Shown here: positions 1 through 8,786 of the stretch, piece after piece | How the letters are laid out: each line of letters starts with the position of its first letter | Position numbering within the stretch: position 1 is the first letter of the stretch | DNA from: a virus | Strand: one strand, 5' to 3' | DNA length: 64,000 nt | IMG/VR virus record: IMGVR_UViG_3300008952_000005 | Span: 62,001-126,000 of that record | Notes under the pieces: generated by a model | The model's database searches: none | What the model was told of the DNA's origin: nothing | Seen by the model: only the letters and a program-made list of their open reading frames with translations | Position numbers and translations under genes: made by a program

Positions 1-284
1 TATGGGATTGCTTTAACTTGGTCTTTGGGTTCGCCTTCCCATTCAAATCTGTAATCCTCATTTTCTGGTATCCAATTAACACTTGGTGTTTCATAGGCCT
101 CTTGTGGAAGTTTAGTCCAGATACTATCAAAGAGTTCTTGCTCGGACATCAACCCCATTTGGTTATACACTTTACCGTGCATTTCTTTGGACATCAACCG
201 AAGTTTCTCTTTATTGTATTCTATCTTACGTTGAAAGTCCCAGTACTCTTTTAAGTCGGCGTATGATTCTTTTGTGATGGACAT
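1..284 (-). CDS. hypothetical protein, C-terminus beyond the window
   Basis: An uninterrupted frame of at least 94 codons begins MSITKESYADLKEYWDFQ and runs off the left edge, so the C-terminus is missing. The visible part is charged and helical (KIEYNKEKLRLMSKEMHGK) with no membrane segment or signal peptide. A CATAAATA box lies 8 bases before the ATG, so it is probably a late gene like the adjacent baseplate genes. I do not recognise the family. A small virion or assembly protein is a guess from context only. Confidence 0.6.
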   Translation of the reverse strand, partial: MSITKESYADLKEYWDFQRKIEYNKEKLRLMSKEMHGKVYNQMGLMSEQELFDSIWTKLPQEAYETPSVNWIPENEDYRFEWEGEPKDQVKAIP

Positions 285-292
285 TATAGAGA

Positions 293-300
293 TATTTATG
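293..300 (-). promoter_or_regulatory. late-type promoter box CATAAATA
   Basis: CATAAATA on the minus strand differs from the T4 late consensus TATAAATA at the first base only. It lies 8 bases upstream of the ATG at 284. No Shine-Dalgarno fits between box and ATG, so the transcript may be nearly leaderless. Confidence 0.4.
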
Positions 301-455
301 CTGGCCGGTTTTTTTCTGGAAAAGGAAGTGTGTATATTGTTTGTGTCTGTTATTGCATTTATAGTTTAAATTTTTTAATTTTTTAAACAAATGCGTTTTC
401 TCTGGCCTCGTTTTTCAGATTCCGTTTTGGTTTATTTTTGAGTTGAATATATATG

Positions 456-1553
456 TTATTGACCTGGCATACTGCCTGGGTTTAAGTCAATTGTAGACCC
501 TTTGTGTACGACAGCGCCTGTGGTACTTGATGTCTTCGTGCCTTCAATGATTTCTGATTTATAGCCTTCTATGACAGAAGAGTAGTTGCCTTTTACTTTC
601 AAATTATAATCACCTCCACTATTGACATTGATGTTGCCTTCTACGGTGACCAAATTGATATTGCCTTTGTCCACTTGTATATTCACATTGGCATTGGGAC
701 CTATTTGTATATCGTAATTGTTATTGGCTTGTTGGCTTTTGTTAATAAAAATCTTGTGGCGACCATCTATAGTAATGTCACTTTTCCCGCCGATACTGTA
801 ACGACTGTCACCTGTTGTAATACTGTAAATATCTTTTTTGTTAAGGTAAGTAATGTTGCCTTCAGGATCAATTTCATAAGAGGTGCCTTTTCTATGCGCC
901 TGATAAATTCTTTCGGTGCCAACTGAATCGTCTATTTCAAAAATATGCCCTTGTTCACTTTCATAAACTTTGTTATGAGGATAAACAGCGTTATAGGTAA
1001 TTTCATTTTCATCCCAGGTGTCACCATCACTTGCAGGCATATCGGAATAATTGCTTGCCTTCGTTGCGTTAAAGTCTGCCGTCGGTACGCCTTTAGTCCG
1101 CAATTCTTTACGCAATGTTAAACTTTCGTGAGGAGTACTAGTACTGTTCACCGCCAGTCTATTGACATCACTCTCACCTATATGTTTAGGATAAATGTCA
1201 TTCGGGTCGGCAAAACCTTTTGTAGAGTCGCCTTTCGCAATGGGATTGCCTGGCATTGAACCAATTACACACGGCTCTTGACAACTTGCGCCATCTCTAA
1301 AATATCCAAAGACCCAACTGCCTTCAACCAAAAAGGTCGGCGAGTGTCCAAGACCGCTTATGCCTGGTGATGTAACAGGCAGTATGACTTGCGCCCAAGG
1401 TAAATCTTCTGTAGACAAAACTTCTTTATCATCTGTATGTATGCCAAGACAACGCACTCGCACTCGGCCAACCTGCATTGGGTCGTTTCTATCTTCAACG
1501 ACACCGTGAAAGTAAATGAAGTTCTGAAATCCTAAAATATTTGTCGTGGCCAT
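456..1553 (-). CDS. 5: baseplate hub/central spike protein, gp5-like without lysozyme domain
   Basis: 365 aa. Residues about 10-110 resemble the gp5 OB-fold domain (FHGVVEDRNDPMQVGRVRVR, then an aromatic/proline-rich stretch ending near residue 110), which docks on the gp27 hub. The C-terminal third is rich in short alternating beta repeats such as GNINVNSGGDYNLKVKGN, as expected for the trimeric beta-helix needle. No T4-type lysozyme domain is present between them, which is the usual state in marine T4-like phages. The neighbour across the repeat region is gp27-like, consistent with a hub/spike cluster. The start follows GGGAAA and gives a normal N-terminus. Confidence 0.85.
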   Translation of the reverse strand: MATTNILGFQNFIYFHGVVEDRNDPMQVGRVRVRCLGIHTDDKEVLSTEDLPWAQVILPVTSPGISGLGHSPTFLVEGSWVFGYFRDGASCQEPCVIGSMPGNPIAKGDSTKGFADPNDIYPKHIGESDVNRLAVNSTSTPHESLTLRKELRTKGVPTADFNATKASNYSDMPASDGDTWDENEITYNAVYPHNKVYESEQGHIFEIDDSVGTERIYQAHRKGTSYEIDPEGNITYLNKKDIYSITTGDSRYSIGGKSDITIDGRHKIFINKSQQANNNYDIQIGPNANVNIQVDKGNINLVTVEGNINVNSGGDYNLKVKGNYSSVIEGYKSEIIEGTKTSSTTGAVVHKGSTIDLNPGSMPGQ

Positions 1554-1584
1554 TTAGTTTTTTCCCATATTGTTTTTCTTTTAA

Positions 1585-1738
1585 TGCGTAGCACTTACGC
1601 AATATAATATTATTTAGTTATCCTTTACGCAACCTTTACGCAGGTTCGTGTGCATTCTGCGTAAACTATTTCCTTTACGCAGGCGAGTTTGCGTACCTTC
1701 CGAGTTCTTTACGCACTCTTTACGCACCTTTGCGTAAA
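1585..1738. repeat. cluster of ten TACGCA/TGCGTA repeats
   Basis: Ten copies of the hexamer TACGCA or its complement lie within 154 bases. Six are in one orientation (starting near 1596, 1626, 1637, 1676, 1710, 1721) and four in the other (1585, 1658, 1690, 1731). Most extend to the octamer TTTACGCA. Spacing is irregular, about 11 to 37 bases, so this is not a CRISPR array. It lies between the gp5 and gp27 genes in the largest poorly coding stretch of the left arm. Iteron-like protein binding or a recombination/packaging signal are possibilities. Confidence 0.85.
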
Positions 1739-1948
1739 AGGTATTATTGTACCTAATAGCCAATCCGAACACATCTTGGTTACCGTCGGATGGCTGTGTG
1801 GCTTCGGAGTACAGCCAAGTACGCTTAGGTATACCTGGCGACCTTGCTGTGGTCTGCTCAGTTGGTCTGCGTTATACACTATTCCGCTCACATTGTCAAT
1901 GGGTGAAGTTCGGAGTTGTTCTATATTTGTTCTAATATGCTGTGTCAT
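1709..1948 (-). CDS. doubtful small ORF ending inside the TACGCA repeats
   Basis: 79 codons starting MTQHIRTNIEQLRTSP, with its ATG overlapping the stop of the preceding small frame (ATGA). The overlap suggests translational coupling. However, the last ten codons are made of TACGCA repeat sequence and the base composition is clearly more GC-rich than neighbouring genes. It may be a decayed gene, a recent insertion, or not coding. No family recognised. The stretch 1740-2060 holds nothing else I can name. Confidence 0.3.
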   Translation of the reverse strand: MTQHIRTNIEQLRTSPIDNVSGIVYNADQLSRPQQGRQVYLSVLGCTPKPHSHPTVTKMCSDWLLGTIIPFTQRCVKSA

Positions 1949-2058
1949 AGTTCTGTCATATTCTCTACGTATGCCTGCTGTAGTGGTAGTCTTACACGTC
2001 TAGCGTTAGCAAACCCCAAAATTTTGCGAATCTCCGAGGGTCTTTCAGTTGTTCTCAT
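1945..2058 (-). CDS. small basic protein downstream of gp27-like gene
   Basis: 37 codons, MRTTERPSEIRKILGFANAR onwards. The ATG follows the stop of the gp27-like gene after only two bases (TAA-tt-ATG) and its own stop overlaps the next ATG. This spacing is typical of the tightly packed genes here and supports translation. The sequence is Arg-rich and contains a palindrome (CAAAATTTTG) in its DNA. Function unknown. Confidence 0.4.
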   Translation of the reverse strand: MRTTERPSEIRKILGFANARRVRLPLQQAYVENMTEL

Positions 2059-2060
2059 AA

Positions 2061-3575
2061 TTAAAAAGTTTTCATCCTATTGAGTAGTCTTCTATTCTTT
2101 GCTTTATCGGCTCTTACTTCCATATTTTTATCCAATTTATTAATATCATATGTACCCCAACCTTTTATTCCATCTGCCCAACTACCTTCCTCAGCAAGAT
2201 AATCAAATTTAGGTGTTTGTTTAACTGCATTGATAGTCATTTGATATTCACTCTTTTCGGAAGTATCAATATCGTGTTTTATAGAAGCAACCAAATATCG
2301 TCCAGACCATTGTGGATTTAACCTTCGTGGTTTTGAATCCCCTACTGGTCTATAAAATGGCATTTCAAATTCTATCACATCTCCTGCGTGGATTAAACTA
2401 TTGCCTGGCACTATCAATGACAGTAACCCTTGTTGCAATAATCCTCTTTGAGATATGGATTGTTGCGTTAAATTCTTATGACTATCCTTATCAATGGATA
2501 TACCATAGGTATTTGATGTACTACATTTAAGATGAACAACGGAATCATATTCTTCTGCAATGTATTTTTTATTACCATCAAACGTTGCTTTAGGTAATGG
2601 CATTGGTGTATTATAATGTGGACTACGTACATCTTTAGATTCAGTATTAAAATGGTCATACCAATCTTTAATATAATTAAATTTATTTGTCGTAATGGTT
2701 TTATAAAAGGGATCAAATTCTATTAACTTACTTGAATAAGCACCGTAACTTATATTGTCCAATATATTAACTGAATCATCTAATCGCCAATCTTCAACTT
2801 GGTGCATTCCTTTATGAATCTCTATCACACCAGTTCTTGGATTACGTATGTTTTTAATAGATGGACTGTACCACCATTTTGTTGGTCTAGCCGTAACTCC
2901 ATCTACTGCCAATAAAGATTCAATACTTCTATAATGGAATCCTTCTGGTGTTTCAAAGAATAGATAACCTGAATTATTATATTTTTTTGATTCACTTTTC
3001 TTTCCTAATAAATTAATTGCCTGTACAGGACTACAATTAGGTATCACCATTTTAGTCTTCGTCTTTGTTGGTTCAACAAACAACCTCTTTTTACTATTAA
3101 GAAAAAACTTACTTTTAACTATATCCTCAACTCCCAATTCAGGATTACCATTATAAACCTTTGTTACCTTTCTCATTGAATCATAATATGCTTCTTTTGA
3201 GCAAAAATGTATATCGTACATCAATACTTTATTTGCTGATTGGTCTTCTTTGACTGTTTCTATTTTGTAAATGTAGAATGGATCACCTGTAGGAGCAACG
3301 GCATTTACTCCGCTAACACCTGGGGTATTAAATCTTAAATGTAATCTTTCTAAACCTGTGATAGGTAATAATGTACGTATATCATTTGCGTCATAAAGTT
3401 GTATGACACCTTCCATAAATGGATTCTCAATGTTTTCAGTTAATGATATTGTAGCAATTATACCTCTAATATCTATTCTAAATGGTTGTTCACCATCAAC
3501 CAATCTGTAAGATAATATTTCTGCTTTGGTTAAAGTATAATCACCTGGACGTATTATTCTATTATCGTTTGCCAT
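2061..3575 (-). CDS. 27: baseplate hub subunit, gp27-like
   Basis: 504 aa, longer than T4 gp27 (391 aa). The N-terminal segment, with IRGIIATISLTENI and then EGVIQLYDANDIRT, lines up by eye with the gp27 tube-domain segment in which a short beta run is followed by a FYDSKNIHT-type turn. The protein is soluble, beta-rich and lacks signals. It is followed two bases later by a small ORF and preceded by gp53 with a four-base gap, all transcribed together. In the virion it would form the torus that joins the spike (gp5) to the tail tube. The identification is by short motif similarity and context, so gp27 is likely but not proven. Confidence 0.7.
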   Translation of the reverse strand: MANDNRIIRPGDYTLTKAEILSYRLVDGEQPFRIDIRGIIATISLTENIENPFMEGVIQLYDANDIRTLLPITGLERLHLRFNTPGVSGVNAVAPTGDPFYIYKIETVKEDQSANKVLMYDIHFCSKEAYYDSMRKVTKVYNGNPELGVEDIVKSKFFLNSKKRLFVEPTKTKTKMVIPNCSPVQAINLLGKKSESKKYNNSGYLFFETPEGFHYRSIESLLAVDGVTARPTKWWYSPSIKNIRNPRTGVIEIHKGMHQVEDWRLDDSVNILDNISYGAYSSKLIEFDPFYKTITTNKFNYIKDWYDHFNTESKDVRSPHYNTPMPLPKATFDGNKKYIAEEYDSVVHLKCSTSNTYGISIDKDSHKNLTQQSISQRGLLQQGLLSLIVPGNSLIHAGDVIEFEMPFYRPVGDSKPRRLNPQWSGRYLVASIKHDIDTSEKSEYQMTINAVKQTPKFDYLAEEGSWADGIKGWGTYDINKLDKNMEVRADKAKNRRLLNRMKTF

Positions 3576-3579
3576 ATCA

Positions 3580-4110
3580 TTATCTTATCAAACTTCTAAA
3601 TTCTTCAACAAAAGTTCCAACATATGTCGTATCTAATATTTTAATTAATCTTTTCTTATTCTGTATTCTCATTTCATATTCAAAATTAGTAACTGGACCT
3701 GCACCTGTGTCCGTTGAATTGCACTCTATCATATGGGAATAATCTTCAGGTCCATTACCTATTTGTCTACCACTTGATTGTACTTTTTCATAATGATGTA
3801 TTGCGCCTGGATCATCATATTTGTCATTAACAAATTCATTAAATGCAATACTAGAGAGTGGCCAATCGTAATAGATATTTGTAATATCATTTAACAATAA
3901 AATAATCCAATGATAATTTGAATTGCCATATACTTTATATGCTAAACTTTCAGGAGTTTCGCCATCTTTTACCTCATACTTATCTAACAATGGTACGTTA
4001 TCTTTTATTTTATTTTTTACTTTTATTCTTCTGAATATATCAGGCACAACCTTATAATTATTATTGCCTTTTATATCATAGACTAATTTTGGAAATTGAG
4101 CAAAATACAT
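3580..4110 (-). CDS. 53: baseplate wedge subunit gp53
   Basis: 176 aa. N-terminal MYFAQFPKLVYDI is the usual gp53 opening. A LysM-like core follows (GETPESLAYKVYGNSNYHWI, then LLLNDI and DWPLSS), the signature of the T4 gp53 family. This protein completes the baseplate wedge and lets wedges join around the hub. It ends four bases before the gp27-like gene and starts one base after the stop of gp48, so the three are co-transcribed. No oddities seen. Confidence 0.9.
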   Translation of the reverse strand: MYFAQFPKLVYDIKGNNNYKVVPDIFRRIKVKNKIKDNVPLLDKYEVKDGETPESLAYKVYGNSNYHWIILLLNDITNIYYDWPLSSIAFNEFVNDKYDDPGAIHHYEKVQSSGRQIGNGPEDYSHMIECNSTDTGAGPVTNFEYEMRIQNKKRLIKILDTTYVGTFVEEFRSLIR

Positions 4111-4111
4111 A

Positions 4112-5350
4112 TTAGTAACCTTTTTCCATTTTATCTTTAGTCATATATTCTAATTCTTTAAATGTTAAATTTATTTGATAACTTACTGGAGAATTATCTT
4201 CAAAGAATTTAGGATTGCCGTCTGGATTATAACTAACTTCACAATCTGATAATGCACATCTTGATATTTTATTTAATTTTTCATTTACTCCATCTTTACA
4301 TAGATAATGTATTTCAAATTCAGATGGTATTCTAAACATCCTACCATAGTAATCTTCATCTGTTATTGGGTGCATATGATATTTAAATAATTTAATTATA
4401 TTTTGTACTCTATGAGATTCATCCTGGGTTCTAGGCCAAAATTTAAAACTATATTGAAATTGTCTAAATTGTGGTCCTTCATAATACATTTCTGCTCGTG
4501 GGTTGATTGCCATACCAAATGCCTTTGATGTTAATTTAAATGCGTCACCACCCCCAAAACCTGCTAAAAGTTCACCTCCTTGTTTCTTAATAAATCCTGT
4601 AGCAGCACCGATACCACCTTTGATTGCTTCACCAAACATTTCTCCAACAGTACCCGCTTTTTTCACACCTTTAATTACTTCTGCTATATCACCTGCCAGT
4701 TCAGCGTCATCTGTTTCCCAAGTTGCCTTGTATGATACCTTAACATCTGGTGGCATATACAATGCAATCGCCGAAGTTACAATCTGACCATCTGGTACTT
4801 CCGTTAATACTGTATTATCTAAAGCAACTTGTTGTACAGCATACTTAACTTTGTTAGTACCTTTTCCTTGGGTATATTGTGTTCTTAAATTAGTTGACCT
4901 TGTACTTGTATATGTGCCAATACCTGTAGTTCCAAATTTGCTGGATAACGCTGGTGAACCTATTGGTTTATTTTCTTGAGCATTATATTTAATATCACCT
5001 TCGCCAGTATCACCTGTTACAAGACCTAATGATTTTGAATATGCTAAATCCATACTTGCTTCTTTATCACTAACCATTCTATTTGTTAATGTAAAAAATA
5101 GTATGTAGTGACCTAGTTCAGCACTACCAAGGTCTGCTGGGTATTGTATGTTTTCAAACCCTAAAGGGTCTGCTGTTATACGCTCTATTGGTGTAGGTGG
5201 TATTTCAAATGGTGAGGCATTTATTTGTAGTTGTTTAGGCATTCCAGAATTATTACCACTATTCTTGTTGAGATTGAGCATTCCGCCAAGAGCGGTGTTA
5301 GTAACAAAGTTTGCTACACCATTTCTTATGAATTCTGATATTTTTGTCAT
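4112..5350 (-). CDS. 48: baseplate tail-tube cap protein gp48
   Basis: 412 aa (T4 gp48 is 364 aa). The C-terminal half carries the tube-fold segment YYEGPQFRQFQYSFKFWPRT followed by HRVQNIIKLFKYHMHP and FRIPSEFEIHYL, typical of the gp48/gp54/tube family. The middle contains a Gly/Ala-rich insertion (about residues 225-275) that could be membrane-like or flexible. It forms the platform on which the tail tube starts, with gp54 encoded at 11857. A TATAAATA box lies 36 bases upstream of the ATG on this strand, so expression is probably late. Confidence 0.82.
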   Translation of the reverse strand: MTKISEFIRNGVANFVTNTALGGMLNLNKNSGNNSGMPKQLQINASPFEIPPTPIERITADPLGFENIQYPADLGSAELGHYILFFTLTNRMVSDKEASMDLAYSKSLGLVTGDTGEGDIKYNAQENKPIGSPALSSKFGTTGIGTYTSTRSTNLRTQYTQGKGTNKVKYAVQQVALDNTVLTEVPDGQIVTSAIALYMPPDVKVSYKATWETDDAELAGDIAEVIKGVKKAGTVGEMFGEAIKGGIGAATGFIKKQGGELLAGFGGGDAFKLTSKAFGMAINPRAEMYYEGPQFRQFQYSFKFWPRTQDESHRVQNIIKLFKYHMHPITDEDYYGRMFRIPSEFEIHYLCKDGVNEKLNKISRCALSDCEVSYNPDGNPKFFEDNSPVSYQINLTFKELEYMTKDKMEKGY

Positions 5351-5370
5351 TTGTATATTTAGGTCCTTGT

Positions 5371-5393
5371 TATAAATACTTCTAATATTTATA
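5371..5393. promoter_or_regulatory. divergent late promoters for gp4 (+) and gp48 (-)
   Basis: TATAAATA reads on the plus strand at 5371-5378 and on the minus strand at 5386-5393. Each lies about 30-40 bases from the start codon it faces. The boxes are arranged so that each transcript would begin beyond the other's box. This is the perfect T4-type late consensus on both strands. Confidence 0.7.
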
Positions 5394-5410
5394 TGATTTA
5401 TAGGTAATAT

Positions 5411-5845
5411 ATGAGAAAGAGTTACAAAGGAATTTACAGACCAACGTACCCTAGAAAGTATGTAGGCAACCCTAATATGATAGTGTATAGGTCACTATTA
5501 GAGCGTAGGTTTATGCACTATTGCGACCAAAATCCTGATGTTTTAGTTTGGGCAAGTGAAGAGTTACCTATCAGATACTATAATCCATTAGACAAGAAAT
5601 TTCATAGATACTTTCCAGACTTTATCATTAAAACAATAAAGAATAAAAAGTATATGATTGAAATTAAACCATCAAGACAAACTGTTAAACCTAAAAAACC
5701 TAAAATAAAGACAAAAGCATTTATGCGTGAGTCATTTAACTACATTAAAAATAAGGCAAAATGGCAAGCAGCCAGAGCATATTGTGTAAATAATAATATG
5801 GAGTTTAAGTTACTTACTGAAAAGAATTTAGGTCTTAAATACTAA
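5411..5845 (+). CDS. 4: head completion protein gp4 (nuclease fold)
   Basis: 144 aa, matching the size of T4 gp4. Sequence features are YRPTYPRKYVGNP, then SLLERRFMHYCDQNP, then FPDFIIKT and YMIEIKPSRQT, which together form a PD...ExK restriction-endonuclease-like core. The family closes the filled head before tail joining and may trim DNA. It is one of only two clear plus-strand genes and is convergent with the IscA-like gene, overlapping it by 11 bases. Its own TATAAATA box lies upstream. Confidence 0.88.
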   Translation: MRKSYKGIYRPTYPRKYVGNPNMIVYRSLLERRFMHYCDQNPDVLVWASEELPIRYYNPLDKKFHRYFPDFIIKTIKNKKYMIEIKPSRQTVKPKKPKIKTKAFMRESFNYIKNKAKWQAARAYCVNNNMEFKLLTEKNLGLKY

Positions 5846-6143
5846 ATGATGTGCCACAACCACAAGAGGATTTGGCTTTAGGGTTATTGAATACAAAATT
5901 AGAACCAAATAAATCGTTTTTATAATCTAATTGCATACCTAATAGATACATTTCATATACTTTATCTACTAATAATATACCATCAACAAGAATATCATCT
6001 GGTTTAGATTCATTTTCAAACGACCAATCATACCCAAACCCAGCACAACCACCACCCTTTACAGATAGTCTAACAAATACTTTTCTATTTGTATTGGTTA
6101 ATTCTGTTAATCTATTTTTTGCGTTTTCTAGTATTGTTATCAT
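5835..6143 (-). CDS. IscA/ErpA-type iron-sulfur cluster carrier (HesB family)
   Basis: 102 aa, the usual length for A-type Fe-S carriers. The three conserved cysteines are present: GGGCAGFGYD in the middle and CGCGTSF at the C-terminus. It would bind a [2Fe-2S] or [4Fe-4S] cluster and pass it to apo-proteins in the host cytoplasm. Genes of this type are common in marine T4-like phages; the client here is unknown. It starts one base before the stop of the 664-aa structural gene and its 3' end overlaps gp4. Confidence 0.9.
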   Translation of the reverse strand: MITILENAKNRLTELTNTNRKVFVRLSVKGGGCAGFGYDWSFENESKPDDILVDGILLVDKVYEMYLLGMQLDYKNDLFGSNFVFNNPKAKSSCGCGTSFSI

Positions 6144-8138
6144 TTAATAGGCACCAACCTGGCGCATAGATGGTGGTAGCAAAGAATTTGGTTTATTAAC
6201 ATCTGGTTGATGTCTACCTGTTCCAAAAATAGTACCTGTATAATTTACTACATTATTTTTCTTTGCATTACTTTGATTAACAATAGTAGAGGCATCAATA
6301 TTTTGTGGATAACTTCGGTTGTTCTCCATCAACTTCCACTTTCTACCTATTTTTTCAATTTGTACATTTAACGACTGATAATAAAGAGTTAAAAAATCTT
6401 CTAGTCCTAACAATTTAATTTGTTTCTCATAATCAAAGTCCTTACCAAGTCGCATACCTACATCACGGTCTAACTCTTTTTTCAATATCCTCATAGTATG
6501 CATTTCTTGTTCCATCGCTTGTAATTTTTCCCAATTCTCGGGACTCATAGTCGCCTTTAGACTATATGGAGCAGCTTCTCCTTCTTTTATACCGTGTTTA
6601 TATCCTAAATCACTTAAAAATTTCATTCTTTCTGCTTCCAAACCTGCCAAACCTGAAATTGATTCATATCTTGGCATAAAATTCATTTTCCTTAAAACTT
6701 CCATTTCATCCGATGAACCTTCTGTCTTCCCTTGTATAATATCATTTACATAGGATGCTGTCTTTTTCTGATTTTGCTGATTTTCTGTATGTATTTCCAT
6801 ACTCATTTTTTGGATTTGATTCTTATGAGCACTCAATAATTTTGAAAATTCAGCACTTTTTTCAGGACCAAATGCTTGTGATTGTATCAAATATTCCATA
6901 TCATTTAAAAAATCCATATGTTCGGAAGCTCTATGTTTATCTGATAGAACATCTTTCAATCCTTTATTTGATAAGTTAAGAAGATTATCAGCAATACCTT
7001 CTATAATCATTGCATTTCTAGGGTCTACTTCTTTTTTCTTTTTAATATTAGATACCATATCACCACTTGTTATATTCGCTTTTTGCATATCGGTTAAATC
7101 AATGCCTACGGTACCTGCTAATGATGGAAACATCCTAGCAAACCAATGTGATTTTTGTTCTTTTAATCTCTTCTCAAATTCATCTTGAGTCAACTTACCA
7201 AATTCATCTAAATCATCAAGTACAGATATTTTATACTCACCTATTTTACCAGCCAACCATTTTATTCCTACACCTAATGCGACACCAATTCCAACTGTTA
7301 ACACAACTGGCCAAGCGGCAAGCATACCACCTAATGTTGCAATTGCACCACCTTTCGCCCCAACCATTGTTAATATTGAACCTATACCAAATGTGGCAGC
7401 AACACCTGACAAAGAGGCAGCACCCCAATCAAAACCAGATACGTCTTTAAAATTTTTCTTACCAGTTAAATATTCTATTACACTAAACATACCTGTAGCA
7501 GCAACTGCTATCAACGCACCTGGTAAAGTTCTTGTCATCATAAATCCAAATATACTCATAGGTATATATTTACTAAATGCTTGTTCAGTCATTGAGCCTT
7601 CTTCTGCACCTATCTTTTTAACTATTGCGTCACCTATCATCTTGGCAACTATAGCATAGAACCCACCTCTTAATAATGTACCACCAAATTTAACTAAAAA
7701 TGCTTTGGCAGTTGTCATCCAACTACCAACACCAGTAATAAAGAGAGCAGATAAAAATGGATTTTTAGCAATCCATCCTAATAAACCTCCACCTTCGTTA
7801 TCACCTACTTCCCCAGCAGTTTCATCTATAGATTTACCAGTTCCACCTTTAAATTTAGCTTTTTTAAATTGGTCTTTTCTTTCTTCTCTTAATCTCCTAG
7901 CCTCATTTTCATCAAATTTTAATTGAGCAGCAAGCACTTCCCAAATTTCAGTTAGTTTCTCTACTGCTGTGGTCTGTAATTTTTTGATATTGTCTAGTAT
8001 GCCTGTGGCACCTTCTGATTGTGTATCAGTAGTTGCTTTAGCAGTTCCTCTCAACCCAATAAGAGTTGCGCCTACTTTAGATTGTATATTATTTGCTATT
8101 AACTCTACGTTATCAGCAACTACTACCGATTCTGCCAT
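6144..8138 (-). CDS. large tail protein, tape-measure candidate
   Basis: 664 aa. Residues 1-110 are helical and charged. Residues about 125-310 contain several hydrophobic Gly/Ala-rich segments (NPFLSALFITGVGSW, VAATGMFSVIEYLTG, AGKIGEYK nearby). The C-terminal half is long helical sequence with many Met, Lys and Glu. Such a mix of coiled coil and hydrophobic patches, a size close to T4 gp29 (590 aa) and a position beside tail genes suggest the tail tape-measure protein. Direct motif evidence is weak. Another virion protein, or a membrane-acting protein, is possible. Confidence 0.45.
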   Translation of the reverse strand: MAESVVVADNVELIANNIQSKVGATLIGLRGTAKATTDTQSEGATGILDNIKKLQTTAVEKLTEIWEVLAAQLKFDENEARRLREERKDQFKKAKFKGGTGKSIDETAGEVGDNEGGGLLGWIAKNPFLSALFITGVGSWMTTAKAFLVKFGGTLLRGGFYAIVAKMIGDAIVKKIGAEEGSMTEQAFSKYIPMSIFGFMMTRTLPGALIAVAATGMFSVIEYLTGKKNFKDVSGFDWGAASLSGVAATFGIGSILTMVGAKGGAIATLGGMLAAWPVVLTVGIGVALGVGIKWLAGKIGEYKISVLDDLDEFGKLTQDEFEKRLKEQKSHWFARMFPSLAGTVGIDLTDMQKANITSGDMVSNIKKKKEVDPRNAMIIEGIADNLLNLSNKGLKDVLSDKHRASEHMDFLNDMEYLIQSQAFGPEKSAEFSKLLSAHKNQIQKMSMEIHTENQQNQKKTASYVNDIIQGKTEGSSDEMEVLRKMNFMPRYESISGLAGLEAERMKFLSDLGYKHGIKEGEAAPYSLKATMSPENWEKLQAMEQEMHTMRILKKELDRDVGMRLGKDFDYEKQIKLLGLEDFLTLYYQSLNVQIEKIGRKWKLMENNRSYPQNIDASTIVNQSNAKKNNVVNYTGTIFGTGRHQPDVNKPNSLLPPSMRQVGAY

Positions 8139-8149
8139 TGATTATCCTA

Positions 8150-8290
8150 TTAGATACTATCCATTATTGCTTTAACAAAGTCAGCATTTGCTTTCTTTGT
8201 TTTATCACAAATAGTTCCTGCTGTATTAACAGTTTCATTACATAGTTCTTTTGAAACTTCAATACACCATCTTTTTATTGCGTTTATCAT
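8150..8290 (-). CDS. small hypothetical protein
   Basis: 46 codons, starting MINAIKRWCIEVSKELC. The ATG overlaps the preceding stop by one base (TAATG), which supports real translation. The sequence has three cysteines, no membrane segment, and is helical and mildly charged. Function unknown. Confidence 0.55.
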   Translation of the reverse strand: MINAIKRWCIEVSKELCNETVNTAGTICDKTKKANADFVKAIMDSI

Positions 8291-8778
8291 TATTCGTCCT
8301 TCTTATGTTTGCCTAGAATTTCTACAATTTCCCACGAACCATCATTATAATGATGTACTCTTGCGTCAACTAAATCACACATAAATGCTAAACTTTCTCC
8401 GTCTATCTTGTAAGTGATACCATTTATTTCTACACTATCTGTTTCTTCAGATTTGTTTCTCCACTTTTTCTCTACTTCTCTTTTAGTCTTTAAGCAATCG
8501 GACATACTATTTGCACCTTTATGGTCAATTAATGAACCATCTGCAAATACACATACTGCAAATACTACTTCTGGTTTATTGTGTTCGTGGTCAGCACCTT
8601 CTACTGGACAAATTTGGTGTCCATCATCTCCGCAACCTGTACAATCTGCATTGGCTCTTGTACTATGCAATACTACACCAAATACTATTGCAATTAAAAA
8701 TAAACCTGCTAAAATCTTTAATAACCATTTAGTATCACCGTTTCTAAATCCTATCATATCGTATAATTTTTTAAACAT
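8290..8778 (-). CDS. membrane-anchored periplasmic protein with DCLKxKRxxEK motif
   Basis: 162 aa from the ATG at 8778, chosen because AGGGAG stands seven bases upstream. A longer frame to 8829 would overlap the previous gene by 43 bases. One membrane segment (WLLKILAGLFLIAIVFGVVL, residues about 20-38) is followed by a Cys-rich periplasmic part (DCTGCGDDGHQIC). Near the middle is SDCLKTKREVEKKW, which resembles MDCLKDKRKIEK in the gene at 9832. The two related proteins flank the amino-acid-binding lipoprotein gene. Unrecognised family; a periplasmic partner of that protein is a possible role. Confidence 0.6.
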   Translation of the reverse strand: MFKKLYDMIGFRNGDTKWLLKILAGLFLIAIVFGVVLHSTRANADCTGCGDDGHQICPVEGADHEHNKPEVVFAVCVFADGSLIDHKGANSMSDCLKTKREVEKKWRNKSEETDSVEINGITYKIDGESLAFMCDLVDARVHHYNDGSWEIVEILGKHKKDE

Positions 8779-8786
8779 AGTTCTCC

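Noticed and set aside
456-1553. gp5 with T4-type lysozyme domain
   Set aside because: No lysozyme Glu-Asp-Thr core is present between the OB-like part and the C-terminal repeats.
1585-1738. CRISPR array
   Set aside because: Repeats are only 6-8 bases, point in both directions and have irregular spacers.
7246-7428. Cys/Trp-rich minus-strand frame inside the tape-measure candidate
   Set aside because: Shadow frame of the 664-aa gene; composition is an artefact of the hydrophobic Gly/Ala codons.
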